Both the position numbers and the translations under genes were made by a program. A stretch of 64,000 bases of DNA from Gammaproteobacteria bacterium (GTDB lineage: Bacteria > Pseudomonadota > Gammaproteobacteria > Burkholderiales > Rhodocyclaceae): NCBI GenBank assembly GCA_018819515.1, contig JAHJPX010000007.1:434001-498000 (forward strand), written 5' to 3'. The notes under the pieces are model-generated. The model made no database searches. It was not told where the DNA came from and was given only the letters and a program-made list of their open reading frames with translations. Each line of letters opens with the position of its first letter. The first letter of the stretch is position 1. Below, piece by piece: positions 39,618 through 49,564 of the stretch.

Positions 39618-40598
39618 ATGAATGCCGCAAATTACGTCGGCCGCTTTGCCCCCAGTCCTACGGGGCCTTTGCACTTCGGCGCGCTTGTGGCTGCGTTGGG
39701 CAGTTGTCTCGAGGCGCGCGCCCGGCGGGGCCGCTGGCTCGTGCGCATGGAAGATGTCGACGAGCCGCGCTGTTCGCAAAAAGCGGCCGATGGCATCCTG
39801 CGCACGCTCGAGGCATTCGGTTTCGAATGGGATGGTGCCGTGATGGTGCAGAGCGCGCGCAAGGAGTGCTATCGCGAAGCGCTGGAGCGGTTGAAGCGCG
39901 AGCACCGGGTCTATCCTTGCGCCTGCACGCGTCGGGAACTGGCCGATTCGGCGCTGGCGCCAGATGGCGCAACGATCTATCCGGGCACCTGCCGCAACGG
40001 ATTGCCGCCGGGCAAATCGGCGCGCGCCTGGCGACTGCGCGTTGACGAGTCGGTCGTGTGCTTCGACGATGCGGTTCAGGGACGCATTTGCCAGAATCTC
40101 GCGCGCGAGGTCGGCGACTTCGTGCTGCTGCGCGCCGACGGATATTTCGCCTACCAGCTTGCTGTCGTCGTCGACGATGCCGATCAGGGTGTCACCCATG
40201 TCGTGCGCGGCGCCGATCTGCTCGATTCCACGCCACGACAGATCTACCTGCATGGCTGTTTCGGCTTGACTTCGCCGCAGTACACGCATCTTCCTGTCGC
40301 AGTGAATACCGTCGGCGAGAAACTTTCCAAGCAGACGCGGGCCGCGCCGATCGACGAACGGCATCCGCTACCTGCGCTTGTCGCCGCGATGCGCTTTCTT
40401 GGCCAGGAGGTTCCGGCGGACATTCGGCGTACCACCACGGCTGACTTTTGGGCCTGGGCGGTAGAGGCGTGGCGTCTCGACCGCGTGCCGCGCCGGCGCA
40501 CGCTAGCCGCGATAGTCCCCGCTCCGATAGCCCGCGATGCCGACGGCGATGCGGACGGCCGAATAGGCAAGCCAGCAGGCGGCGCGGGTCAGCAATGA
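39618..40598 (+). CDS. gluQ: glutamyl-Q tRNA(Asp) synthetase GluQ
   Basis: 326 residues. Catalytic-core motifs of a GluRS-like enzyme without anticodon domain: F-A-P-S-P-T-G-P-L-H-F-G (HIGH region), the zinc-site Cys cluster C-A-C-T-R ... Y-P-G-T-C-R and the K-L-S-K-Q motif. It attaches Glu to queuosine at position 34 of tRNA-Asp. A family A repeat (40426-40449) is read in frame as R-R-T-T-T-A-D-F just before the normal C-terminal W-A-V-E-A-W. The remaining tail of about 30 residues overlaps the opposite cardiolipin-synthase gene by 96 bp and is probably not functional. Confidence 0.93.
   Translation: MNAANYVGRFAPSPTGPLHFGALVAALGSCLEARARRGRWLVRMEDVDEPRCSQKAADGILRTLEAFGFEWDGAVMVQSARKECYREALERLKREHRVYPCACTRRELADSALAPDGATIYPGTCRNGLPPGKSARAWRLRVDESVVCFDDAVQGRICQNLAREVGDFVLLRADGYFAYQLAVVVDDADQGVTHVVRGADLLDSTPRQIYLHGCFGLTSPQYTHLPVAVNTVGEKLSKQTRAAPIDERHPLPALVAAMRFLGQEVPADIRRTTTADFWAWAVEAWRLDRVPRRRTLAAIVPAPIARDADGDADGRIGKPAGGAGQQ
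40426..40449 (+). repeat. family A repeat inside gluQ
   Basis: GGCGTACCACC then ACGGCTGACTTTT, one mismatch. The host gene reads it in another frame than most rightward copies, giving R-R-T-T-T-A-D-F. Confidence 0.9.
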
Positions 40599-41672
40599 GC
40601 GCTTCCTGAGGTCGTCGGCGCGGATCTCGACGCCATCGTTCGTGATTGCCCGTTCGAGGCTGGCGCGCAGTTCAGCCGCGAAGCCGGTATCGCGGACGAT
40701 CACGTTGGCCTCGCGCGCCATCAGCAGACTGAAGGGGTCGATGTTGGACGAGCCGACGGTTGCCCAGTGGCCGTCGACGACCGCGACCTTGGCGTGCAGG
40801 AAGCTCGGCCGGTATTCGTGAATGGCGACGCCGCCGGCGATCAGGCTGCCGTAGAGTGCCTGCGTGGCGTAATGCTGAAGCACATACTCGACGCGTCCCT
40901 GCAGCAGTACGACGACGCGCACGCCGCGTGCTGCGGCGTCGATCAGCGCGCGGCGAATGCGGCGCCCTGGCAGAAAATAGGCGCTTGCCAGCACGACTTC
41001 GTTCTGCGCGGCCTCGATGGCGTCGAGGTAGGCTTCCTCGATGTCGCGTCGGTGGCGCAAGTTGTCGCGCACGACGAAGGCGGCGTCAATCTCGCCGGCC
41101 GGCTGAACTTGCGGCGATGCGGTGGCGCCTTCGGCAACGCGGCGGCGGAAGTTCGCCCAGCGTACCAGTCGCCAAAGATGGTGGGCGGCACGGTGGATCG
41201 TCGCCAGCAGCGGCCCTTCGACCGCAATGGCGTAATCCAGGCGCGGCGCGGTCATTTCGGGCGCGACGACGTCCTCGATAATGTTGATACCCCCGATAAA
41301 AGCGATACGGCCGTCGATCATGGCTACCTTGCGATGCAGGCGGCGCAAGCGATGTCGGCGCAGCCGCAGCCGTGCGACCTCGGGCCGATAGACCAATACC
41401 TGAACGCCGGCGGCGATCAGGGCGTAGCCCGGCGCGGACAAAAAGTCCGGTGACCCGAAGCCGTCGACCATCACGTGCACCGAGACGCCACGTTGGGCGG
41501 CGCGTACCAATGCCTGCGTAACCGACCGGCTGGTCGCGTCGTCGGCGTAAATGTAGCTTTCGAGGTGCACCTCCACCTGGGCGCCGTCGATCGCCGCAAT
41601 CAGCGCGGGAAAGTAGCCCGAGCCTGTTTCCAGCAGGGTGATGCGGTTGCCGGCGGAGAAGACCGGTTTCAT
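40503..41672 (-). CDS. clsB: cardiolipin synthase B-like phospholipase D protein
   Basis: 389 residues. Two HKD motifs, each needed for activity: L-H-R-K-V-A-M-I-D-G ... G-G-I-N-I and L-H-A-K-V-A-V-V-D-G ... G-S-S-N-I-D-P. The size without N-terminal membrane helices fits ClsB/YbhO. It would make cardiolipin from phosphatidylglycerol or a related donor. The 3' end overlaps gluQ by 96 bp tail to tail. The gene just upstream on the same strand is an EEP-family protein, as with ybhP-ybhO in enterobacteria. Confidence 0.92.
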   Translation of the reverse strand: MKPVFSAGNRITLLETGSGYFPALIAAIDGAQVEVHLESYIYADDATSRSVTQALVRAAQRGVSVHVMVDGFGSPDFLSAPGYALIAAGVQVLVYRPEVARLRLRRHRLRRLHRKVAMIDGRIAFIGGINIIEDVVAPEMTAPRLDYAIAVEGPLLATIHRAAHHLWRLVRWANFRRRVAEGATASPQVQPAGEIDAAFVVRDNLRHRRDIEEAYLDAIEAAQNEVVLASAYFLPGRRIRRALIDAAARGVRVVVLLQGRVEYVLQHYATQALYGSLIAGGVAIHEYRPSFLHAKVAVVDGHWATVGSSNIDPFSLLMAREANVIVRDTGFAAELRASLERAITNDGVEIRADDLRKRSLLTRAACWLAYSAVRIAVGIAGYRSGDYRG

Positions 41673-42433
41673 GGCGTGGCGGCGAGCGGCCGCAAAAGGG
41701 CACTAAGGGCAGCGTGGTCGGAAATTTTCGACCACGGGCGCCCGAAATGAACATCGGTGCCAGCAACCTCGAAGCCGCGGATGTAGATGCGATCCAGCCG
41801 CAGCATTGGCAGTGTGCTCGGGAAACTCCGTCGTGGTCGACCACCCGGGTCGGCGAACACCTCGGCCAGTCCCATTCGCTCGGCCAGCAGGTCGTGCGCC
41901 CGGTTGCGCCAATCGTTGAAATCGCCGGCGACGATCAGCGGCGCGTCGGCTGGCACGATGGCTTCGAGCCGGCCGGCAAGCGCATCGAGTTGCCGCTGGC
42001 GCGAACGGCCGAACAGCGAAAGATGCACGCAGACGCAATGCAATGGACGCGCCAGGCTCGGTGCCTCGATGGCGCAGTGGAGCAGGCCACGCCGCTCGAA
42101 ACGCAGGTGCGTTACATCCTGATTCTGGCTGGCGATAATCGGGAAGCGCGAAAGAATCGCATTGCCGTGGTGGCCCTGATCGTAGACGACATTGCGGCCA
42201 TAGGCGGTGTTGCGCCAAACGTCGGCGGCGAGGAACTCGTACTGTGGCTCTTCCGGCCAAGCATCATGTCGTTCGGCATGGCCCTGGTGCAGGCCCTGAA
42301 CCTCCTGAAGAAAGACGATATCGGCATCGAGAGTACGCAAATGCTCGCGCAGTTCGTGCACCACCATGTGGCGGTTGAACTGCGAAAAGCCCTTGTGAAT
42401 ATTGTGCGTGGCGATCCGCAGCATGGGTCCCAT
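41669..42433 (-). CDS. endonuclease/exonuclease/phosphatase family protein, YbhP-like
   Basis: 254 residues from ATG 42433 (42424 also possible). EEP-fold motifs: T-H-N-I-H-K-G-F, the catalytic Glu in F-L-Q-E-V-Q-G, V-A-G-D-F-N-D-W-R-N and the final S-D-H-A-A-L. Lacking a recognised DNA-binding extension, such proteins near clsB are thought to act on lipids or nucleotides. The stop overlaps the clsB start by four bases, so both are coupled. No signal peptide. Confidence 0.88.
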   Translation of the reverse strand: MGPMLRIATHNIHKGFSQFNRHMVVHELREHLRTLDADIVFLQEVQGLHQGHAERHDAWPEEPQYEFLAADVWRNTAYGRNVVYDQGHHGNAILSRFPIIASQNQDVTHLRFERRGLLHCAIEAPSLARPLHCVCVHLSLFGRSRQRQLDALAGRLEAIVPADAPLIVAGDFNDWRNRAHDLLAERMGLAEVFADPGGRPRRSFPSTLPMLRLDRIYIRGFEVAGTDVHFGRPWSKISDHAALSALLRPLAATP

Positions 42434-42440
42434 GGTATGG

Positions 42441-43538
42441 TCAGGACGCGGCCAGCATCCTCTCCAGCGCCACCTTGGCAGGCGCGGCCTCGTGGGCCGG
42501 CACGACAATGCGGTTGACCACATTTCCCTCGGCGAGGTTTTCCAGCGTCCAGGCCAGGTGCTGCGGATCGATGCGCTGCATGGTCGAGCACATGCAGATC
42601 ACGCTGCCCATGAACTGCACGATCTTGCCCTCGGGCTTCACCTCCTCGGCCAGCCGCTCGACCAGGTTCAATTCGGTGCCAACCAGCCAGCGCGAGCCCG
42701 GCGGCGATTGCTTTACCGTTGTGATGATCGTTTCCGTCGACCCCACTGCGTCCGAGGCCTGGCAGACTTCGAACGCGCATTCGGGATGCGAGATCACCTT
42801 CCCTTCGGGATACTGTTCGCGGAAACGAACGATCTGCGCCGGTTGGAACATCTGATGCACGGAACAGAAGCCGTGCCAGAGAATGATCTTCGCTTTGTGA
42901 ATCTGCGCCGCCGTCAGCCCCCCCATTTCGAGGTCGGGATTCCAGATCACCATCTCGTCGAGCGGAATGCCCATCTTGTGCCCGCTCCAGCGGCCGAGAT
43001 GCTGGTCGGGGAAGAACAGCACTTTGGGCCGCTGCCTGAACGACCACTCGAGAATCTTCGGCGCGTTGCTGGAGGTGCAGACGATACCGCCGTGCTCGCC
43101 GCAGAATGCCTTAAGGTCGGCGGCAGAGTTGATGTAGGTGACGGGCGTGATCTGCTCGTCGGGATTCAGGATCGTCGATAATTCACGCCAGGCGCGTTCG
43201 ACCTTGGCCAGGCTCGCCATGTCGGCCATCGAGCAGCCCGCCGCGAGATCGGGTAGGACGGAAACTTGCTCCGGCCGTGAAAGAACGTCGGCGACCTCGG
43301 CCATGAAGTGCACGCCGCAAAAGACAATGAACTCCGCGTCCGACTGCGATGCCAGGCGCGACAGCTTGAGCGAATCGCCTGTCAGATCGGCATGGCGGAA
43401 GACGTCGGCACGCTGGTAATGGTGGCCGAGGATCACCGCCCGCTTGCCCAGGCGGGCACGGGCCGCGCGGATGCGTTCCTGCGCGTCGCCATCGGCGAGG
43501 TTGTTGAACTTGTCGAAACTGATGGTGGCGGTCTGCAT
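42441..43538 (-). CDS. nadA: quinolinate synthase NadA
   Basis: 365 residues from ATG 43538 (TTG 43565 is an unlikely longer start). The G-H-H-Y-Q-R motif, three cluster-binding Cys in FCGVHFM, GIVCTSSNA and ICMCSTM, and H-P-E-C are as in the [4Fe-4S] enzyme. It condenses iminoaspartate with DHAP in de novo NAD synthesis. NadB and NadC genes are not in the window. Divergent from the CDF transporter gene. Confidence 0.96.
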   Translation of the reverse strand: MQTATISFDKFNNLADGDAQERIRAARARLGKRAVILGHHYQRADVFRHADLTGDSLKLSRLASQSDAEFIVFCGVHFMAEVADVLSRPEQVSVLPDLAAGCSMADMASLAKVERAWRELSTILNPDEQITPVTYINSAADLKAFCGEHGGIVCTSSNAPKILEWSFRQRPKVLFFPDQHLGRWSGHKMGIPLDEMVIWNPDLEMGGLTAAQIHKAKIILWHGFCSVHQMFQPAQIVRFREQYPEGKVISHPECAFEVCQASDAVGSTETIITTVKQSPPGSRWLVGTELNLVERLAEEVKPEGKIVQFMGSVICMCSTMQRIDPQHLAWTLENLAEGNVVNRIVVPAHEAAPAKVALERMLAAS

Positions 43539-43602
43539 GGGGGGTTGGGTTTGTGCCTGTACCAATCAAAGTTTAGCAGGCCGGGAACGCTACAATCCGC
43601 CA

Positions 43603-44781
43603 ATGGACACTGATCACTCACTTGCGTCTATGAACGAGCCGCGCGACCACGAACGCTACCAGGCGGGCCGCAGGATTACGTGGGTCAGCGTGGCAGTCAA
43701 CGTCGTTCTCACCACGATGCAGGTTTTCGTCGGACTGCTGGCCCATTCCCAGGCGCTCGTCGCCGACGCCATGCATACGCTTTCCGATGTCGTTGCGGAC
43801 TTTTTCGTTCTTTACGCCAACCGCAAGGGCACCGAGGCGGCCGACGCCGAGCATCCCTACGGTCATGGCCGCTTCGAGACTGCCGCCTCCCTGGTGTTGG
43901 GCCTGCTACTCGTCGGCACGGGTACGGGCATCCTGTTGTCCGCCGTCGAGCGACTGCAAAACATTGGCAACCTGCCTGCCGTCGGTGTGGCGGCGATCTG
44001 GGCCGCCGCCTTCACCTTGCTGGCGAAAGAAGGCCTGTTCCGCTACATGCTCAGGATCGCGGAACGTCTGCGCTCTTCGATGTTGATTGCCAACGCCTGG
44101 CATGCGCGCGCTGATGCGCTGTCGTCGCTGGTGGTGGCGGTCGGCGTTGGCGGCGCCCTGCTGGGATTTTCGTTCGCCGATGCGGTTGCAGCGATTGTGG
44201 TCGGCGGCATGATCATCAAGACAGGTGCCGAATTTGCGCTCGACGCGATGCGCGAACTGATCGATACCGGGGTTGCCGAGGAGGAAGTGGCGCGCATCCG
44301 TGCGACGATCGGGGCAACGCCGGGGGTTATCGGCTTGCATGAATTGCGGACGCGTCGCATGGCGCGAAAAACCCTGATCGACGCCCATGTCCAGGTGGAT
44401 GGGCATATCAGCGTGTCGGAAGGTCACCGGATCGGCGACGAAGTGCGCAAGCGAGTGCTTGCCGAACATGACGAGGTTGTCGACATGCTGGTGCATATCG
44501 ATCCGGAAGACGATATGCGCGGTGCCGCCTCTGCCGGACTGCCAGGCCGTCAGGTTCTCTTGAACCATCTTGGTGCGCTTCTCGGCGACGAGAAGTTGCC
44601 CGAGTTTCGCAGGGTCCAGCTCCACTATCTCGGTGGGCGTGTGGAGGCTGAAATATTCATCGCGCATGGGGCGTCGGCGGATCGGGAACATCTGGTTCGC
44701 CTGGAAACCAAACTTGCCGAAAAGCTCCCTGGCGATCCCTATTTCCGAAGCGTCACCATCAACTCGACGATCGCACCATAA
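43603..44781 (+). CDS. cation diffusion facilitator transporter
   Basis: 392 residues from ATG 43603 (43630 also plausible). Six membrane helices with the metal-site motifs A-D-A-M-H-T-L-S-D-V-V-A-D and H-A-R-A-D-A-L-S-S-L, so the tetrahedral transport site is complete. The normal cytoplasmic C-terminal domain (D-A-H-V-Q-V-D) is followed by an extra domain of about 90 residues ending R-S-V-T-I-N-S-T-I-A-P, not part of usual CDF proteins. It would export Zn, Co, Fe or Mn; the ion cannot be told. The first NtrC site overlaps its stop codon. Confidence 0.93.
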   Translation: MDTDHSLASMNEPRDHERYQAGRRITWVSVAVNVVLTTMQVFVGLLAHSQALVADAMHTLSDVVADFFVLYANRKGTEAADAEHPYGHGRFETAASLVLGLLLVGTGTGILLSAVERLQNIGNLPAVGVAAIWAAAFTLLAKEGLFRYMLRIAERLRSSMLIANAWHARADALSSLVVAVGVGGALLGFSFADAVAAIVVGGMIIKTGAEFALDAMRELIDTGVAEEEVARIRATIGATPGVIGLHELRTRRMARKTLIDAHVQVDGHISVSEGHRIGDEVRKRVLAEHDEVVDMLVHIDPEDDMRGAASAGLPGRQVLLNHLGALLGDEKLPEFRRVQLHYLGGRVEAEIFIAHGASADREHLVRLETKLAEKLPGDPYFRSVTINSTIAP

Positions 44782-44788
44782 TGGTGCA
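44772..44788. promoter_or_regulatory. NtrC binding site 1 upstream of glnA
   Basis: CGCACCATAATGGTGCA, a near-perfect dyad that matches the NtrC consensus TGCACCA-N3-TGGTGCA at all but the first base. It overlaps the stop of the upstream transporter gene and lies about 110 bp before the sigma54 promoter. Confidence 0.85.
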
Positions 44789-44801
44789 TTGATGGGTGGA
44801 G

Positions 44802-44818
44802 TGCACCATTCTCGTGCG
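44802..44818. promoter_or_regulatory. NtrC binding site 2 upstream of glnA
   Basis: TGCACCATTCTCGTGCG, with one perfect and one weaker half-site. Centre to centre it is 30 bp, about three helical turns, from site 1, as in cooperative NtrC enhancers. Confidence 0.8.
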
Positions 44819-44881
44819 GCGCTCGTTGCTCCCCTTCGGCTATGTGCCTTGTGGCACAATCATCTACTTATTGCAGACGAT

Positions 44882-44897
44882 TGGCACAGTAACTGCT
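44882..44897 (+). promoter_or_regulatory. sigma54 promoter of glnA
   Basis: TGGCACAGTAACTGCT fits the -24/-12 consensus TGGCACR-N4-TTGCW except for C in place of the first T of TTGC. The GG and GC elements have the right ten-base spacing. It is 70 bp upstream of the glnA ATG, and transcription should start near 44908. Confidence 0.8.
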
Positions 44898-44967
44898 AGA
44901 TTTCCACGACAGTGTTTTGCCCAACTTCCGTTTTGATTTTTACTGATTTCCGTTAGGAGAGCCTCGT

Positions 44968-46377
44968 ATGACGCCGCAAGATGTAATGAAGATGGTCAAG
45001 GAGCAAGAAGTCAAATTCGTGGACTTCCGCTTCACCGATACCCGTGGCAAGGAACAGCACGTGGGTGTGCCGATCAAGGCTTTCGGTATGGACAAGTTCG
45101 AAGACGGCCACGCCTTCGATGGCTCCTCGATCGCGGGCTGGAAGGGCATTCAGGCCTCCGACATGCTGCTGATGCCGGATGCCGGTACCGCCTTCATCGA
45201 TCCCTTCATGGACGAGACCACGCTGATCCTGAGTTGCGACGTGGTCGAGCCGTCCGACGGCAAGGGCTACGACCGTGATCCACGCTCCATCGCCAAGCGC
45301 GCCGAGGCCTACCTGAAGTCTTCCGGAATTGGCGATACCGCCTATTTCGGCCCGGAACCCGAATTTTTCATCTTCGACTCAGTCGAGTGGAAGATCGACA
45401 TGTCGGGCTCGTACTGCAAAGTGTTCTCCGAGGAGGCCGCCTGGGCGTCCGCCGAGAAGGTCGAAGGCGGCAACGTCGGCCACCGTCCCACCGTCAAGGG
45501 CGGCTACTTCCCCGTTCCCCCGGTTGACAGCCTGAACGACATCCGCGCCGCCATGTGCCTGGCGCTGGAAGCCTGCGGCGTCGAGGTTGAAGTGCATCAC
45601 CACGAAGTCGCCACCGCCGGCCAGTGCGAGATCGGCACCATGTTCGCCAGCCTGGTGAAGCGGGCCGACTGGACGCAAGTCCTGAAGTACATCATCCATA
45701 ACGTCGCCCACAGCTACGGCAAGACCGCCACTTTCATGCCCAAGCCCATCGTCGGCGACAACGGTTCCGGCATGCATGTGCACCAGTCGATCTGGAAGGA
45801 CGGCAAGAACCTGTTCGCGGGCAATGGCTACGCCGGCCTGTCCGAGACCGCCCTGTACTACATCGGCGGCATCATCAAGCATGCCCGTGCGCTGAACGCC
45901 ATCACCAACCCGCTGACCAACTCGTACAAGCGCTTGGTGCCCGGCTTCGAAGCCCCGGTCAAGCTGGCCTATTCGGCCCGCAACCGTTCCGCCTCGATTC
46001 GCGTGCCCTATGTCCAGTCCGACAAGGCCCGCCGTATAGAAGTTCGCTTCCCGGATCCGGGCGCCAACCCCTACCTGGCCTTCACCGCCATGATGATGGC
46101 CGGCCTTGACGGCATCCAGAACAAAATCCACCCGGGCGATCCCGCCGACAAGAACCTGTACGACCTGCCGCCGGAAGAGGATGCCAAGATCCCGACCGTC
46201 TGCTCGTCGCTGGATCAGGCGCTGGATTACCTCGATAAGGACCGCGAGTTCCTGACCCGCGGCGGCGTGTTCAGCAACGAAATGATCGATGCCTACATAG
46301 AGCTCAAGATGGAAGAGGTCACCAAGTTCCGCATGACCACCCATCCGCTCGAATACGAAATGTACTATTCGATCTAA
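44968..46377 (+). CDS. glnA: glutamine synthetase type I, GlnA
   Basis: 469 residues, full length, with GGAGA upstream. Catalytic signatures F-D-G-S-S-I-A-G-W, the metal-binding P-G-P-E-type segment (GPEPEFFIFD), N-G-S-G-M-H-V-H-Q-S and the adenylylation loop K-N-L-Y-D-L-P-P-E-E with the modified Tyr near 398. It assimilates ammonium and is inactivated by adenylylation when nitrogen is ample. Two NtrC sites and a sigma54 promoter lie upstream, and ntrB/ntrC follow downstream. A strong terminator ends its transcript. Confidence 0.98.
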   Translation: MTPQDVMKMVKEQEVKFVDFRFTDTRGKEQHVGVPIKAFGMDKFEDGHAFDGSSIAGWKGIQASDMLLMPDAGTAFIDPFMDETTLILSCDVVEPSDGKGYDRDPRSIAKRAEAYLKSSGIGDTAYFGPEPEFFIFDSVEWKIDMSGSYCKVFSEEAAWASAEKVEGGNVGHRPTVKGGYFPVPPVDSLNDIRAAMCLALEACGVEVEVHHHEVATAGQCEIGTMFASLVKRADWTQVLKYIIHNVAHSYGKTATFMPKPIVGDNGSGMHVHQSIWKDGKNLFAGNGYAGLSETALYYIGGIIKHARALNAITNPLTNSYKRLVPGFEAPVKLAYSARNRSASIRVPYVQSDKARRIEVRFPDPGANPYLAFTAMMMAGLDGIQNKIHPGDPADKNLYDLPPEEDAKIPTVCSSLDQALDYLDKDREFLTRGGVFSNEMIDAYIELKMEEVTKFRMTTHPLEYEMYYSI

Positions 46378-46402
46378 ACCAAAACGCGACTCATGCGTTA
46401 AG

Positions 46403-46431
46403 AGAGGACGGGCTAAACCCCGTCCTCTTTT
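46403..46431 (+). terminator. Rho-independent terminator after glnA
   Basis: AGAGGACGGG (46403-46412) pairs with CCCGTCCTCT (46419-46428) around CTAAAC, followed by TTT and a second T run. It separates glnA from the ntrBC unit. Confidence 0.9.
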
Positions 46432-46532
46432 GCTTTTTGGTACGTCCGGGCGCTGGTCGCTACGGGCATTCGCCTTCACCCAGACAGGGTTTTGGCATAA
46501 ACTCGGAGAACCTGCCTCACTAATGTGCTGCC

Positions 46533-46997
46533 ATGAACCATAGTCGTATCCCCCTGTTGCTGGTCGTGCTTGCCGGCATTGCTCATGCGGACACGCTTTA
46601 CAAGTGCACCGATTCTGCCGGCCATACGACTTATACCAACCAGAAGACCTCGGGCAAACGTTGCGTCGTTCTGTCGCAGGACAAACCGGTTTCCACCTTT
46701 GCCGCGCCGAAGACGCAGTCGCGCTCGTCGGCTTCGGAAGGTTTCCCCCGCGTCAGTTCCGAGACACAGAAGAACCGCGACGGTGCCCGGCAAAAAATCC
46801 TCCAGGACGAACTGGCGACCGAGCAACGCAACCTGGAAGAGGCCAAGAGGGCCTTGGCCGAGCAGGAGGCGGTGCGCGAAGGCGGTGAACGCAACTATCA
46901 GCGCGTGCTCGATCGGCTTCAGCCGTATCAGGAAAAAGTGCAACTGCACGAACGTAACGTTGAGGCGATTCAGAAAGAGATCGACAGCCAGCGCTGA
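46533..46997 (+). CDS. DUF4124-type exported protein
   Basis: 154 residues. Signal peptide MNHSRIPLLLVVLAGIAHA, then the DUF4124 pattern L-Y-K-C-T-D-S-A-G-H-T-T-Y-T-N with a second Cys (R-C-V-V-L). The C-terminal half is a coiled coil (QKILQDELATEQRNLEEAKR and following). It is a periplasmic protein of unknown role that in many betaproteobacteria lies between glnA and ntrB, as here. About 35 bp separate it from ntrB, so it is likely to be co-transcribed. Confidence 0.85.
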   Translation: MNHSRIPLLLVVLAGIAHADTLYKCTDSAGHTTYTNQKTSGKRCVVLSQDKPVSTFAAPKTQSRSSASEGFPRVSSETQKNRDGARQKILQDELATEQRNLEEAKRALAEQEAVREGGERNYQRVLDRLQPYQEKVQLHERNVEAIQKEIDSQR

Positions 46998-47032
46998 CCC
47001 CGCTCGTTGATGGCGTGCATCTTGCTCCGTCC

Positions 47033-48139
47033 ATGGACATGAATGCTGCCGACTCCGAAGTAGCGCCGACAGGCTTCCGCGGGCTGGACTTGCTGTCCTC
47101 CGCCGTCATCCTGCTTGACGGCCGCTTGTTGATTCGCTACCTCAATCCGGCTGCGGAGAATCTCTTCGCGGTCAGTCAGCGCGCCTGGATCGGGCGCCCT
47201 CTGGCCCAGTTCGCCGGAACTCCCGTTGCGCTCGACACGGCGCTCGAGAACGCGCTCCGGAACAACTGGAGTTACACCGGCCACAACATCGCGGTGACCC
47301 ACGAAGCGCGCAATGCCGGCGACGGCGATCGCGAACCGCTGCACCTCGATTGCACGGTGACGCCTATCGACGAAGGGGGCATCCGACTGCTGCTCGAGTT
47401 TCGTCCGATCGATCAGCAACTGAAGGCGATCAGAGAGGAGCGGGAGGCCGTACAGCAGCAAGCCAACCGCGAGTTGATCCGCAACCTTGCCCATGAAATC
47501 AAGAATCCCCTCGGCGGCATTCGTGGCTCGGCGCAACTGCTGGAACGCGAACTGGACAATCCGGACCTGCGAGAGTACACCCAGGTCATCATCAAGGAGG
47601 CCGATCGCCTGCAAGATCTGATGCAGCGTTTGCTGTCGTCGCACCGCGCGATGCAGCCGGCCCAGGTGAGCGTTCATGAACTGCTCGAACGCGTTCGCCG
47701 CCTGATTCACGCCGAGTACTCCGGCGTCCGCGTTCGCCGCGACTACGATACGTCGCTTCCCGACATGACCGGCGATCGCGAGCAGTTGATCCAGGCGATT
47801 CTCAACATCGCCCGCAACGCGGCGCAGGCCATGGGCGGACAGGGCGAGATCATTTTTCGCACCCGGGCGCTGCGCCAGGTGACGCTGGCCAAGAAGCGCT
47901 ATCGTCTCGGACTCGAACTCCAGGTCATCGACAATGGCCCGGGCATCCCCGAGGACATCCGCGACAAGATCTTCTACCCGCTGGTGTCGGGGCGCGAGGG
48001 CGGCAGTGGTCTGGGCCTGACTCTGGCCCAGAGTTTCGTGCAGCAGCACTTTGGCAGCATCGACGTCGAGTCGAGGCCGGGCCGCACCAGTTTCATCATT
48101 CGCTTGCCGCTCGCGGCAGCCAACGAACAGGAAAATTGA
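47033..48139 (+). CDS. ntrB: nitrogen regulation sensor kinase NtrB
   Basis: 368 residues from ATG 47033 (GTG 47015 and ATG 47039 possible). A PAS domain (about 20-130), the phospho-acceptor box N-L-A-H-E-I-K-N-P-L-G-G-I-R-G with its His, and the ATPase motifs N-I-A-R-N-A-A-Q-A-M, D-N-G-P-G-I-P and G-G-S-G-L-G-L are intact. Soluble, as expected. It phosphorylates or dephosphorylates NtrC depending on PII, so it reads nitrogen status. The ntrC ATG is four bases after its stop. Confidence 0.96.
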   Translation: MDMNAADSEVAPTGFRGLDLLSSAVILLDGRLLIRYLNPAAENLFAVSQRAWIGRPLAQFAGTPVALDTALENALRNNWSYTGHNIAVTHEARNAGDGDREPLHLDCTVTPIDEGGIRLLLEFRPIDQQLKAIREEREAVQQQANRELIRNLAHEIKNPLGGIRGSAQLLERELDNPDLREYTQVIIKEADRLQDLMQRLLSSHRAMQPAQVSVHELLERVRRLIHAEYSGVRVRRDYDTSLPDMTGDREQLIQAILNIARNAAQAMGGQGEIIFRTRALRQVTLAKKRYRLGLELQVIDNGPGIPEDIRDKIFYPLVSGREGGSGLGLTLAQSFVQQHFGSIDVESRPGRTSFIIRLPLAAANEQEN

Positions 48140-48143
48140 CACC

Positions 48144-49550
<1,407 letters not shown>

Positions 49551-49564
49551 TGGATAATCGGGCC

